The notes beneath the pieces were generated by a model. It made no database searches, was not told where the DNA came from, and saw only the letters and a list, made by a program, of their open reading frames with translations. This document shows positions 1 through 8,382 of a DNA stretch of 64,000 nucleotides, piece by piece; the first letter of the stretch is position 1; every line of letters starts with the position of its first letter. The translations under genes were made by a program, and so were the position numbers. The stretch is taken from the NCBI RefSeq assembly GCF_014648435.1, contig NZ_BMRC01000003.1, positions 124,001 to 188,000 on the forward strand, written 5' to 3'. Source of the stretch: Nonomuraea spiralis (GTDB taxonomy: Bacteria > Actinomycetota > Actinomycetes > Streptosporangiales > Streptosporangiaceae).

Positions 1-125
1 CGCTGGACGCCGCGCTGCTGTCGCCCTCCGGCTGCGCGGTCGCCGTGGACGAGGACGGCAAGGTCGTCGGCGTGGCCACCCGGGAAGCCCTGGACGAGGC
101 CCTGGCGGAGGCCGCCGATGCGTGA
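1..125 (+). CDS. Osmoprotectant ABC transporter ATP-binding protein, C-terminal end (partial)
   Basis: The reading frame is open from the window edge (frame of base 3) to a TGA at 123-125. The 40 visible residues include VDEDGKVVGVATREALDEAL, which resembles the end of the CBS pair that terminates OpuCA/ProV-type ATPases. The gene body lies outside the window, so the assignment rests mainly on the next three genes, which are the permeases and binding protein of the same transporter. It overlaps the start of the first permease by 8 bp, which suggests translational coupling. Confidence 0.6.
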   Translation, partial: LDAALLSPSGCAVAVDEDGKVVGVATREALDEALAEAADA

Positions 126-795
126 AGGTCCGCCCAGCATCTGGGAATGGATCGCGCGCAACTGGGACACCGGCCGCGCCGACAGCATCAGGAACCTGCT
201 GACCGACCACCTGACGATGTCCCTGGTCCCGATCCTGGCCGCGCTGGTCCTGGCGTTGCCGCTCGGCCTGGCCTGCGTACGCTGGCGCTGGCTCTACCAG
301 CCAACCTCGGGCCTGATGAACGTCGTGTACGCACTGCCGTCGCTGCCGGTGTTCATGTTGCTGATCTCGGTGACCGGGTTGTCCCAGACGACCGTGATCA
401 TCCCGCTGACCTTCTACGGCATGGCCGTCCTCATCCCGGCCGTGGTCGACGGGCTGAACTCGGTGCCCGACCACGTACGCCAGTCGGCCGTCGCCATGGG
501 GTTCACGCCCACGCGCCGCCTGCTCCAGGTCGAGCTGCCCATCGCGACGCCGGTGGTGCTGGCCGGGCTGCGCGTGGTCGCGGTCTCCAGCATCAGCCTG
601 GTCAGCGTGGGCGCGCTGATCGGCCAGGGCGGGCTCGGCGGCCTGTTCACCCGGGCCTACCAGAACCCGTTCATGCCGCCGGTGGTCACCGGCATCGTGC
701 TGATCGTCGCGCTGGCCCTGGTCGCCGACGGCCTGCTGGTCCTCGCCCAGCGCCTGCTGACTCCCTGGGTACGCGCGCGGAAGGGGACGTCGTGA
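118..795 (+). CDS. Osmoprotectant (glycine betaine/choline-type) ABC transporter permease 1
   Basis: A 225-residue integral membrane protein of the BPD-transp-1 family, size-typical for OpuCB/OpuCD. It has several hydrophobic helices (about residues 34-52, 65-85, 92-112, 185-210). The EAA-like cytoplasmic loop that contacts the ATPase lies around residues 120-150, with AVAMGFTPTRRLLQVELPIA. It should form half of the membrane channel for compatible-solute import. It overlaps the ATPase upstream and the second permease downstream by a few bases. The exact substrate cannot be read from the sequence. Confidence 0.87.
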   Translation: MREGPPSIWEWIARNWDTGRADSIRNLLTDHLTMSLVPILAALVLALPLGLACVRWRWLYQPTSGLMNVVYALPSLPVFMLLISVTGLSQTTVIIPLTFYGMAVLIPAVVDGLNSVPDHVRQSAVAMGFTPTRRLLQVELPIATPVVLAGLRVVAVSSISLVSVGALIGQGGLGGLFTRAYQNPFMPPVVTGIVLIVALALVADGLLVLAQRLLTPWVRARKGTS

Positions 796-1484
796 ACTGG
801 TTGAGCGCGTTCTTCGGCTGGCTGGCCGACTTCTTCGGCACTGGCGCCAACTGGACCGGCCCCGACGGCATCCCGGCGCGGCTGCTGGAGCACCTGGAGT
901 TCTCGGTCCTGGCCCTGGTGCTGGCGATGCTGATCGCGGTGCCGCTGGGGCTGGCCATCGGGCACACCGGCCGCGGCGAGGTCGTCGTGGTGGTCTCGGC
1001 CAACCTGGCCAGGGCGCTGCCGACGCTCGGCCTGCTGGTGTTGTTCGTGTTGCTGCTCGGCACGTCCTCGATCTGGCCGGTGATCATCCCGCTGGTGTTG
1101 TTGTCGGTGCCGCCGATCCTGGTCAACACCTACGAGGGGATCAGGGGCGTCGATCCCGAGCTGCGCGACGCGGCGTACGGGATGGGGCTGCGCGGCGGGC
1201 AGGTGCTCGGCCGGGTGCTGGTGCCGGTGGCGCTGCCACTGATCCTGCTCGGGCTCAGGTTGTCGGCGATCCAGGTGGTCTCCACCACGACGGTCGCCGC
1301 GTACACGGGGCTCGGCGGCCTCGGCCGGTTCGTGATCGACGGTTTCGCGACCAAGGATTACGCGAGCGTTGTGGGGGGTTCAGTACTGATCGTGCTGTTC
1401 GCGCTTGTCGTGCAGATCGTGTTCGCCCTCATCCAGAGGGTGACCGTTTCGCCGGGGGTGAGCCAGAGACTGAAGGTCCGATAG
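792..1484 (+). CDS. Osmoprotectant ABC transporter permease 2
   Basis: The GTG at 792 overlaps the stop of permease 1 (GTGA overlap) and gives 230 residues, the usual OpuCB/OpuCD length. Hydrophobic helices alternate with an EAA-type loop near residues 125-150, with AAYGMGLRGGQVLGRVLVPV. It pairs with the preceding permease as a heterodimeric channel, a common arrangement in this transporter class. A longer in-frame reading back to 147 would run antisense-like Arg/Ala-rich sequence across permease 1 and is not credible. Confidence 0.87.
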   Translation: MNWLSAFFGWLADFFGTGANWTGPDGIPARLLEHLEFSVLALVLAMLIAVPLGLAIGHTGRGEVVVVVSANLARALPTLGLLVLFVLLLGTSSIWPVIIPLVLLSVPPILVNTYEGIRGVDPELRDAAYGMGLRGGQVLGRVLVPVALPLILLGLRLSAIQVVSTTTVAAYTGLGGLGRFVIDGFATKDYASVVGGSVLIVLFALVVQIVFALIQRVTVSPGVSQRLKVR

Positions 1485-1524
1485 TCTCCGGTATTACCTC
1501 CCGCTTTAGAAGGGAAATTCGAAA

Positions 1525-2451
1525 ATGAGACGCATGATCGGCACCGCGGCGGTGCTCATGTCGGCGATGCTGGCGCTGGCCGCCTGTGGTGGCGGTGGCG
1601 GCGGTGGGGGCAACCCGCTCGACACCACGAGCGCGGCGCCCAGTGGGACGGCTTCCGCGGCCGGGGGCAAGGCCGTCATCGGATCCTTCGACTTCGACGA
1701 GAGTGTGCTGCTCGCGTCGATCTACGCCCAGGCGCTTGAGGCCAAGGGCGTGCAGGTTGAGGAGAAGCCGCGCATCGGCAGCCGCGAGGCCGTCTACGAC
1801 CAGGTCAAGAGCGGTGGCCTGACCATCGTTCCGGAGTACAACGGCAACCTGCTGGCCTTCATCGACCTGAAGAACACCGCCTCGACGACCGACGAGGTCA
1901 ACGCGGCGCTGAAGGAGAAGCTCCCGGCCGAGCTGGAAGTGCTCGACTCCTCCCCGGCCGAGGACAAGGACAGCCTCTCGGTCACCAAGGACACCCAGAC
2001 CAAGCAGTCGCTGAACACCATGGAGGACCTCGCCAAGGTCTCCAAGAACATGGTCGTCGGCGGCCCGCCCGAGTTCAAGAAGCGGTGGGAGGCACGCTTC
2101 AAGGAGGTCTACGGCATCGAGTTCAAGCAGTGGGAGCCGAAGGGCCCGGCCACGGCCGACGCCCTGAAGGACGGCTCGATCCAGGTCGGCAACGTGTTCA
2201 CCACCGACCCCAAGATGCTGGCGAACAACCTGGTGCCGCTGCAGGACACCAAGAACATCTTCCCCGCTCAGAACGTCACGCCCCTGCTGTTCAAGGCGGG
2301 CGCGAACGACGCGATCAGGACCACGCTCAACGCCATCTCGGCCAAGCTGAGCACGCAGTCCCTGCTCGACATGATGCAGAAGATCTCCGTCAACAAGGAC
2401 GAGCCCGCCACGGTGGCCAAGGAATGGCTGACCTCCAACGGCCTCGCCTGA
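1525..2451 (+). CDS. Osmoprotectant ABC transporter substrate-binding lipoprotein
   Basis: 308 residues. A type II signal peptide ends in the lipobox LAAC, with the lipid-anchored Cys near residue 21. A poly-Gly/Ser/Ala linker follows, then an OpuAC-type binding domain starting at VIGSFDFDESVLLASIYAQA. It should sit on the outer face of the membrane and deliver quaternary-amine or related solutes to the two permeases. It begins 40 bp after permease 2, behind an AGAAGGGAAAT ribosome-binding region, as the last gene of the transporter operon. Confidence 0.9.
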   Translation: MRRMIGTAAVLMSAMLALAACGGGGGGGGNPLDTTSAAPSGTASAAGGKAVIGSFDFDESVLLASIYAQALEAKGVQVEEKPRIGSREAVYDQVKSGGLTIVPEYNGNLLAFIDLKNTASTTDEVNAALKEKLPAELEVLDSSPAEDKDSLSVTKDTQTKQSLNTMEDLAKVSKNMVVGGPPEFKKRWEARFKEVYGIEFKQWEPKGPATADALKDGSIQVGNVFTTDPKMLANNLVPLQDTKNIFPAQNVTPLLFKAGANDAIRTTLNAISAKLSTQSLLDMMQKISVNKDEPATVAKEWLTSNGLA

Positions 2452-2488
2452 CGCCCGCGGCGGGGGCCTCCGGATGGGGGCCTCCGCT

Positions 2489-2971
2489 GTGAGCGAGTTC
2501 ACGGAGGCGATGGCGCAACTGGCCGCGGGCGTCGCGGTGATCACCGTTCGCGACGGGCGCGACGACCTGGGCGTGACCGTGTCGGCGTTGATGTCGGTCT
2601 CGGCCGAACCGCCGCTCGTCGTGGTCAGCCTGGCCTCCAGCGGCTATCTCAGCGAGGTGCTGCTCCGGCAGGACCGGTGGGCGGCCTCGCTGCTGTCCTG
2701 CGGCCAGGCCGCGATCGCCAGCCGCTTCGCCACCCCGGGCCGCCCCAGCGCCCGCCTCCTGGTGGCGGGCACCCCCCACCACCGCGGGACGCACACCGAG
2801 GCGCTGGTGATCGAGGGCGGCGTGGCGGCCCTGGAGGCCGAGACGACCCAGGTCGTCCCGGCCGGCGACCACACGCTCTTCATCGCGCAGGTCCTCGCCG
2901 TCCCCTATGTCGCCCCCGCGCTCCAGCCGCTGGTACGGCTGCGCGCCCGCTACCGGCCGATGGGATCCTGA
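2489..2971 (+). CDS. Flavin reductase-domain (HpaC-like) protein
   Basis: 160 residues covering one flavin reductase-like split-barrel domain: FTEAMAQLAAGVAVITVRDG at the start, then GVTVSALMSVSAEPPLVVVS, the usual FMN-binding strand and Ser-rich loop. Such proteins reduce free FMN/FAD with NAD(P)H for a partner monooxygenase. The GTG at 2489 is preferred because GGGGG lies 8 nt upstream; an ATG at 2474 is in frame but has no such site. Its stop abuts the start of the next gene, so the two are probably co-translated. The partner oxygenase is not in the window. Confidence 0.8.
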   Translation: MSEFTEAMAQLAAGVAVITVRDGRDDLGVTVSALMSVSAEPPLVVVSLASSGYLSEVLLRQDRWAASLLSCGQAAIASRFATPGRPSARLLVAGTPHHRGTHTEALVIEGGVAALEAETTQVVPAGDHTLFIAQVLAVPYVAPALQPLVRLRARYRPMGS

Positions 2972-3520
2972 ATGCGCAGTTTCCTGTTCCTCCTGGGCAG
3001 CAGCCGTCTCGACGGCAACACCGAGACCCTGGCCAGGCACGCCGCCGCCGCGCTCCCGCCGGACGTACGGCAACGCTGGCTGCGCCTCGACGACCACCCG
3101 CTCCCGGCCTTCCGGGACATCCGCCATTCCGGTGACGGCGTCTACCCCGTCCCCGAGGGCAACGAGAGGCTGCTCGCCGAGGCCACCCTCGACGCCACCG
3201 ACCTGGTGATCGTCTCGCCGCTCTACTGGTACAGCGTCTCCGCCGCCACCAAGCTCTACCTGGACTACTGGTCGGCCTGGATGCGCGTACCCGGGTACGA
3301 CTTCAAGGCGCGCATGGCGGGCAAGACCACCTGGGCGGTCACCACGATCAGCGAGGAGGACGAGTCGGTCGCCGATCCGCTGGTCGGCACGCTGCGCCGC
3401 TCGGCCGAGTACTTCGGGTCGTGGGGCGGCACGCTCGTCGGCTACGCCAACCGCCCCGGCGACATCCTGCACGACACCGGCGCCCTGGAACGGGCCGCGG
3501 CCTTCTTCGGCGCTACCTGA
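2972..3520 (+). CDS. NADPH-dependent FMN reductase / flavodoxin-fold protein
   Basis: 182 residues with a flavodoxin-like fold. GSSRLDGNTETLA at residues 9-21 is the FMN phosphate loop. VIVSPLYWYSVSAATKLYLD around residues 75-95 is the aromatic loop flanking the isoalloxazine. It begins on the base after the stop of the flavin reductase gene and probably works in the same redox function. It overlaps the convergent sppA gene by 8 bp. The family includes quinone reductases and iron-sulfur flavoproteins, so the electron acceptor is unknown. Confidence 0.82.
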   Translation: MRSFLFLLGSSRLDGNTETLARHAAAALPPDVRQRWLRLDDHPLPAFRDIRHSGDGVYPVPEGNERLLAEATLDATDLVIVSPLYWYSVSAATKLYLDYWSAWMRVPGYDFKARMAGKTTWAVTTISEEDESVADPLVGTLRRSAEYFGSWGGTLVGYANRPGDILHDTGALERAAAFFGAT

Positions 3521-5210
3521 TCACGTACCAACCGGGCAGAGAGAGCGGACCGGCCGCGGGCAGGCCCAGCTCGGCCGACAGGCGGGCCAGCGGGCCCCAG
3601 GCGTCCAGGCGCATCCTGGCCAGGGCGGCGGATTTGTCCTCGCTGGACTCCGGGCCCCGCAGGCGCTCCAGCGGGTTGAGCCTGGGGTAGGAGCGCACGG
3701 GGGCGTCGTCGGCCAGCCGGGCACGTTCGCGGGCCAGGCCGAGCGCGTGCTCAAGGCCGCCCAGCTCGTCGACCAGGCCGTTGGCGTGGGCGTCCGCGCC
3801 GGTCCAGACGCGGCCCCTGGCCAGCTCGTGCACGCGTTCGCGGGTGAGGTCGCGGCTCTGGGCCACCTTGCCCACGAAGTCGTCGTAGATGCGGTCGAGC
3901 CAGGCGTTCACCCGGTCCCACTGCTCGGGGGAGAAGCCGCGGGCCGTGGAGAACATGCCGGCGTTGGCCCCTTCCGCCACCAGTTCGGAATTTATCCCGA
4001 TTTTTTGGAGCAAGTCGGTCATGACGGGCTTGCCGCCATAAACGCCGATCGAGCCGGTCAGAGTGCCGGGCTGGGCCACGATCACGTCGGCGCCCATCGA
4101 GACGAAGTAACCCCCCGAGGCGGCCAGGTCGCCCATGGACACGATCACCGGCTTCACCTGCCGGGTCAGCATCACCTCGCGCCACACCGTGTCGGAGGCC
4201 ACGTACGAGCCGCCGGGGCTGTCCACGCGGAAGACCACGGCCTTGACGTGCTCGTCCCGGCGGGCCGCGCGCAGGGCCGCGCTGACCGTGTCCGAGCCCA
4301 TCGCGCCGCCGCCGCCGAGCGGGCTGCGTCCGCTGCGGCCGGCCCTGATCTGGCCGCTGCCGTGGACGAGCGCGATGCCGTCGGCCATGGGGTGCGGCAG
4401 CTTGCGCACGGCCGCGCCGCGCGCGTACCGGGAGACGAACTGCAGGTGGGCCTCGCCGCCCGCGGCACGCTTGACCTCGTCGTACACCTCGTCCCGGTAC
4501 GCGAGCCCGTCCACCAGGCCGGCCTCCTGCGCCTCGGCGGCGGTGAAGGGGCCGCGGTCGAGGAGTTCGCGCACCTTGGCGGGATCGAGCCGGCGGTTCT
4601 CGGCGATGCCCCGTACGAGCTGCTCGGCGACCGACTCCACGATGCGGGTCATGGACTCGCGGTGGGGATCGGTCATGTGGTCCTGGGTGAAGGTGTTGAC
4701 CGCGGTCTTGTACTCGTGCCGCTGCCCGGCCTCGACCTCCACGCCCAGCTTGGCCAGCGCGCCCTTGAGGAAGCGCTGCTCCATGGCCACGCCCGTGAGC
4801 CCGACGTCGCCGCTCGGCTGGAGGTAGACGCGCTCGAACGCGGCGGCCAGGTAGTAGGGCACGGTCCCGCCGCCGAACTCCCCGAACGTCTCGGCGTAGG
4901 CCACGGTCAGCTTGCCCGAGGCACGGAAGCCGGTCACGGCCTCGCGCAGCTCCTGCACCATGGCCAGGCCCAGGGGGTTGCCGCCGAGCTTGACCACCAG
5001 CGCCTTGACCCGGGAGTCGCGCCGGGCCCGCCTGAGCCCGGACAGCACGTCGGAAAGGCGGGTCTTGCGCATGGACAACACCGCGGCGACCGGGTCGGCC
5101 GGCGGTCCTTCCGTGAGGCCCTCGGTGAGATCGAGCTCCAGGACCAGCGGGCCGGTGCGCCGCTGGCGAAGCTTGTCGACGGTTTCGAAGATCGCCCTGC
5201 CTGCGTCCAT
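3513..5210 (-). CDS. sppA: Signal peptide peptidase SppA, 67-kDa type
   Basis: 565 residues with two tandem S49 domains. The N-terminal half carries the general-base lysine (K168 in EYKTAVNTF) and the C-terminal half the nucleophile (S365 in AASGGYFVSMGAD), the same split as Lys209/Ser409 of Escherichia coli SppA. A GTLTGSIGVYGG strand follows the serine. The family forms a membrane-associated tetramer that degrades cleaved signal peptides. No clear N-terminal membrane anchor is visible, unlike E. coli, so a soluble or peripheral form is possible. Its 3' end overlaps the convergent FMN reductase gene. Confidence 0.9.
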   Translation of the reverse strand: MDAGRAIFETVDKLRQRRTGPLVLELDLTEGLTEGPPADPVAAVLSMRKTRLSDVLSGLRRARRDSRVKALVVKLGGNPLGLAMVQELREAVTGFRASGKLTVAYAETFGEFGGGTVPYYLAAAFERVYLQPSGDVGLTGVAMEQRFLKGALAKLGVEVEAGQRHEYKTAVNTFTQDHMTDPHRESMTRIVESVAEQLVRGIAENRRLDPAKVRELLDRGPFTAAEAQEAGLVDGLAYRDEVYDEVKRAAGGEAHLQFVSRYARGAAVRKLPHPMADGIALVHGSGQIRAGRSGRSPLGGGGAMGSDTVSAALRAARRDEHVKAVVFRVDSPGGSYVASDTVWREVMLTRQVKPVIVSMGDLAASGGYFVSMGADVIVAQPGTLTGSIGVYGGKPVMTDLLQKIGINSELVAEGANAGMFSTARGFSPEQWDRVNAWLDRIYDDFVGKVAQSRDLTRERVHELARGRVWTGADAHANGLVDELGGLEHALGLARERARLADDAPVRSYPRLNPLERLRGPESSEDKSAALARMRLDAWGPLARLSAELGLPAAGPLSLPGWYVIR

Positions 5211-5260
5211 ACAGCCACCCTAAGCGACACATTTCGAATCGTGCCCAAGGGAGACGTCCA

Positions 5261-5288
5261 GGCGGACGCACGGGTGACGGCGTCCGCC
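5261..5288 (-). terminator. Hairpin between first S8 protease and sppA
   Basis: GGCGGACGC (5261-5269) and GCGTCCGCC (5280-5288) form a perfect 9-bp stem with a 10-nt loop, just downstream of the minus-strand protease ending at 5308. There is no T-tract, so it may terminate inefficiently or only stabilise the mRNA. Confidence 0.4.
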
Positions 5289-5307
5289 CGGAATCGCGCC
5301 GGTGAGA

Positions 5308-6666
5308 TCAGTGGCGGTTGCGGAGGGCGGCGTGAACGTCGATGCGGGGAGTGGTGACCTGGGTTCCCGCGCTGGTGTAGGCGATGGGCTTGCCGGTGCG
5401 CTTCAGGGCGTCGAGAAGCTGGTCGGAGGTGGCGTGCGCGCGCTTCTGCCGCAGCAGCGCGAACGAGCCCGCGACGTGCGGGGAGGCCATCGAGGTGCCG
5501 TTCAGCGTGGCGTACGCGTTGCCGCTGATGGCCGCGGTGATCGAGACGCCGGGGGCGAACAGGTCGATCAGGGTGCCCCGGTTGGAGAAGGAGGCCACGG
5601 CGTCCTGCTTGTCGGTGGCGCCCACGGTCACCACGTTGGAGACGCAGGCGGGCCAGGAGACCGAGGCGTCGAACCCGTTGTTGCCCGAGGCGACGACGGT
5701 GGCGGCGCCCTTGGCCTGGAGCTTGTCCACCTCGGCCTTGAAGTCCGCGCCGTCGCCCTCGTCGCAGTACGCGTCGTACTTGCCGCCGCCCAGGCTCAGG
5801 TTGACCGAGGCGACGTCGTACTGGTCGGCCAGCACGTTCGCGTACGCCATGCCGGTCAGGACCGAGGAGTCGTAGGCCAGCACGCACGACTTCGCGGCGC
5901 CGCAGTAGGGGGAGTTGTCGAAGCGGCTGAAGACCTGGATCGCGATGATCTTCGCCTTGGGCGCGACGCCGGGGTTCGGGAAGTCCTTGGTGGCCTGGCC
6001 GGCGGCGATGCCGGCGACGTGGGTGCCGTGGTAGCACAGGCCGTACTGGGGGTGCGGGGCGTCCTTCACGCACGCCTGCGTCTCGGAGTTCGCCGCGCCG
6101 TCGCCGATCTGGAACTGGCTGCCGTTCGGGCACAGCGGAGTCGAGCCGTCGGCCGGGTCGGTGGCCGAGAAGCACGCCTGGGCCGCGATGCGCCGGCCGA
6201 AGGCGGGGTGGTCGTTGTCGATGCCGGAGTCGAGGATCGCGATGGCCGTGCCCTTGCCGGTGTAGCCCTGCCGGTGCGCCCGGTCGGCGCCGATCAGCGG
6301 CACGCTCTGGGCCAGCGAGGGCTCGTTGAGCCGGTCCTTGCGGATGGAGACGACGTCCTGCTGCTCGGCCACCTTCTCCAGCTCGGCGCGGGTGCCGCGG
6401 TAGACGAAGAAGTCCAGCTTGTCCGCCACCTCGGCGGGCGGCGTGGCCTCGACGTTCCGCCTGTCCTGCCTGACCCCTTCCGCACCGGCCAGGGCCGACC
6501 GCACCTGGGCGGGCTGGCGTACGCGGACGATGACACGGTGCTCGCCGGTCGACGTGATCGCCGGGTCGATCTTGGACTCGGGGTCGGCCAGGGCGGGTGT
6601 GGTGATCAGCGTCGCAGCGGTGGCGGCGAGCGTGATCGCACCGGCCAGCAGAGACGTGAGTCTCAA
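5308..6666 (-). CDS. Secreted subtilisin-like serine protease (S8), copy 1
   Basis: 452 residues. A Sec signal peptide ends near residue 27 (TTPALA), an inhibitor-I9-like propeptide spans about 30-120, and an S8 catalytic domain follows. The triad is visible: D146 (AILDSGID), H213 (HGTHVAGIA) and S392 (NGTSMASPH), with the oxyanion Asn in VVASGNNG. Cysteines in ACFSAT, LCPNG and the segment before the catalytic His recur in the two neighbouring copies, suggesting conserved disulfides. It lacks the C-terminal extension of copy 3. It should act outside the cell as a general endopeptidase. Confidence 0.93.
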   Translation of the reverse strand: MRLTSLLAGAITLAATAATLITTPALADPESKIDPAITSTGEHRVIVRVRQPAQVRSALAGAEGVRQDRRNVEATPPAEVADKLDFFVYRGTRAELEKVAEQQDVVSIRKDRLNEPSLAQSVPLIGADRAHRQGYTGKGTAIAILDSGIDNDHPAFGRRIAAQACFSATDPADGSTPLCPNGSQFQIGDGAANSETQACVKDAPHPQYGLCYHGTHVAGIAAGQATKDFPNPGVAPKAKIIAIQVFSRFDNSPYCGAAKSCVLAYDSSVLTGMAYANVLADQYDVASVNLSLGGGKYDAYCDEGDGADFKAEVDKLQAKGAATVVASGNNGFDASVSWPACVSNVVTVGATDKQDAVASFSNRGTLIDLFAPGVSITAAISGNAYATLNGTSMASPHVAGSFALLRQKRAHATSDQLLDALKRTGKPIAYTSAGTQVTTPRIDVHAALRNRH

Positions 6667-6778
6667 CTGATCCTCCGGGGGTTCAGGGGGTGTTTGTGTA
6701 AAGAAGTGTAGATATTGGACAAGAGATGTCAGAGAGGCGCCTGTGTTCTGTTATCGCTTCTTGTTCTGATACGCGAAA

Positions 6779-6803
6779 GGGCCGGATCATCCCGATCCGG
6801 CCC
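6779..6803 (-). terminator. Intrinsic terminator after S8 protease copy 2
   Basis: GGGCCGGATC (6779-6788) and GATCCGGCCC (6794-6803) form a 10-bp perfect stem with a 5-nt loop. Read on the minus strand it lies 17 bp past the stop at 6820 and is followed by a short T-run (CCTTTCG). Confidence 0.7.
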
Positions 6804-6819
6804 GTCCTTCGTGCTGCTG

Positions 6820-8211
6820 TCAGGCCTGGGGATCGCCCGTGGCCCGTGCGGGCGGCGTGGCCCTGGCCAGGTCGATGCGGGCCGTACGCACCTGGCCGCC
6901 GCCGGTGGAGTAGTCGATGTTGCGGCCCGTGGCCTGCAACCGCTCCAGGGTCTGCGCCACCGTGAGATCCGGGTACGCCTGCCGCATCAGCGCGAACGCC
7001 CCCGCCACGTGCGGCGCGGCCATCGACGTGCCGCTCTTGGCGTCGTATGCGTCGTCCGGGACCGAGGACCTGATGTTCACGCCCGGCGCGAACAGGTCGA
7101 GCAGCGGGCCCCGGTTGGAGAAGTCGGCCACCGCGTCCCGGTCGTCGGTGGCGCCCACCGCGACGGCGGAGGAGATGCAGGCGGGCGCCGCGACGCCGTT
7201 CACGAAGCCGTTGTTGCCTGCCGCGACCACGGGCGCGACGCCGAGGGCGATGAGCGCGTCGAAGTCCGGCTTGAGCGCCGCCGCGCTCGGATCGGCGTCG
7301 CAGTTCTGCTGGTACGGCCCCCCACCCCCCAGGCTCAGGTTCGCCGAGGCGACGTGCTGGGCCGTGGCCACCCGCGCGACGTACTCCAGGGCCAGCTTCT
7401 GGTCGGAGGTGTAGCTCAGGAAGCAGGGAGCGGAGGTGCCGATCATCGCGCACGTCATCGCCCTGTCGATGCGGCTGAAGACCTGGATCGGCAGGATGCC
7501 CGCGGCGGGCGCGACACCGTCGGAGGGGGCGCCGGGCGTCATCCGGCCCGCGGCGATGCCGGCCACGTGGGAGCCGTGCGAGCACGCGTTGACGCCGTTC
7601 ACCAGGCATTGGGCGGTCTCGGCGTCCGCCGCGCCCGGTCCGGTCTGGCTCGGCTGGCTGTTCGGGCAGAGCGAGACCGAGCCGTCACTGGCGTCGGAGG
7701 AGGAGAAGCACGCCTCGTCCACGATCCGGCCGGCGAAGAACGGGTGGTCGCGGTCGATCCCGGTGTCGAGGACGGCGACCGCCGTGCCCCTGCCCGTCCA
7801 GCCGGCCTGGTTGGCCCGGTCCGAGCCGATCACCCGCGTGCTGGTGTCCAGGAGGGCCGGGCGCAGCTCGTCCTTGTAGACCGCCTGGACGCGGTCGTCC
7901 TTCGTGAGCTGGGCCAGGGTCTTGCCGTCCAGCTCGGCCACGAAGAAGTGCGGTGACTGGGTCGTCTCCAGGACCCGGCTGCCCTCGGAGGCGAGTTCGA
8001 GGTCCTTGGCCACGGCCTGCACGTTCTGACCGGGTTTGAGTTGGATGATCGAGCGGACCTTGTTCTTCGCCTGGACCTCCGCGACCAGGGCCGGGCTGAT
8101 GATGGGGTCGCCGGTGTCGTGCGCGTCGGCGTGCAGCGGTGGTGTCGCGCAGAGCACGGCGGATGTCGCGGCCAGCGCTGTGGCGCCGGCCAGCAGGAAC
8201 CGTAGCCTCAC
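6820..8211 (-). CDS. Secreted subtilisin-like serine protease (S8), copy 2
   Basis: 463 residues: signal peptide over about the first 28, propeptide to about 125, then the S8 domain with D149 (VLDTGIDRDH), H212 (HGSHVAGIA) and S396 (GTSMAAPH). It shares with copies 1 and 3 the EACFS, SLCPN and CLVNGVNACSHG cysteine-bearing blocks and a conserved PIQVFSRID strand, so the three arose by duplication. A separate terminator and a 150-bp gap on each side suggest it is transcribed on its own. Substrate specificity cannot be inferred. Confidence 0.92.
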   Translation of the reverse strand: MRLRFLLAGATALAATSAVLCATPPLHADAHDTGDPIISPALVAEVQAKNKVRSIIQLKPGQNVQAVAKDLELASEGSRVLETTQSPHFFVAELDGKTLAQLTKDDRVQAVYKDELRPALLDTSTRVIGSDRANQAGWTGRGTAVAVLDTGIDRDHPFFAGRIVDEACFSSSDASDGSVSLCPNSQPSQTGPGAADAETAQCLVNGVNACSHGSHVAGIAAGRMTPGAPSDGVAPAAGILPIQVFSRIDRAMTCAMIGTSAPCFLSYTSDQKLALEYVARVATAQHVASANLSLGGGGPYQQNCDADPSAAALKPDFDALIALGVAPVVAAGNNGFVNGVAAPACISSAVAVGATDDRDAVADFSNRGPLLDLFAPGVNIRSSVPDDAYDAKSGTSMAAPHVAGAFALMRQAYPDLTVAQTLERLQATGRNIDYSTGGGQVRTARIDLARATPPARATGDPQA

Positions 8212-8340
8212 TTAGTCCTCCGAGGTCAGACCGTCCGGTGTGAGGTGTGCATCCCCGGGTGTGACAAGTGTGATGTCAGTGACGTATGTGAAACCGGAGA
8301 AAGCTGAGCGGCTTTTTGCCTGGTCAGGAGGAAATGGAAA

Positions 8341-8364
8341 GGGCCGGTCGAAAATGACCGGCCC
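8341..8364 (-). terminator. Intrinsic terminator after S8 protease copy 3
   Basis: GGGCCGGTC (8341-8349) and GACCGGCCC (8356-8364) form a 9-bp perfect stem with the loop GAAAAT. On the minus strand it lies just past the stop at 8383 and is followed by CTTTCC. Its sequence resembles the terminator after copy 2, so it may have been duplicated with the gene. Confidence 0.7.
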
Positions 8365-8382
8365 TATCCGCGATGAGGGTGC

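Noticed and set aside
1588..1615. Glycine-codon run after the lipobox of the binding protein as a regulatory or repeat element
   Set aside because: It encodes the flexible linker usual in actinobacterial lipoproteins.
3747..5357. A 536-codon open frame antisense to sppA
   Set aside because: Shadow composition and no recognisable segment; the sppA catalytic residues are on the other strand.
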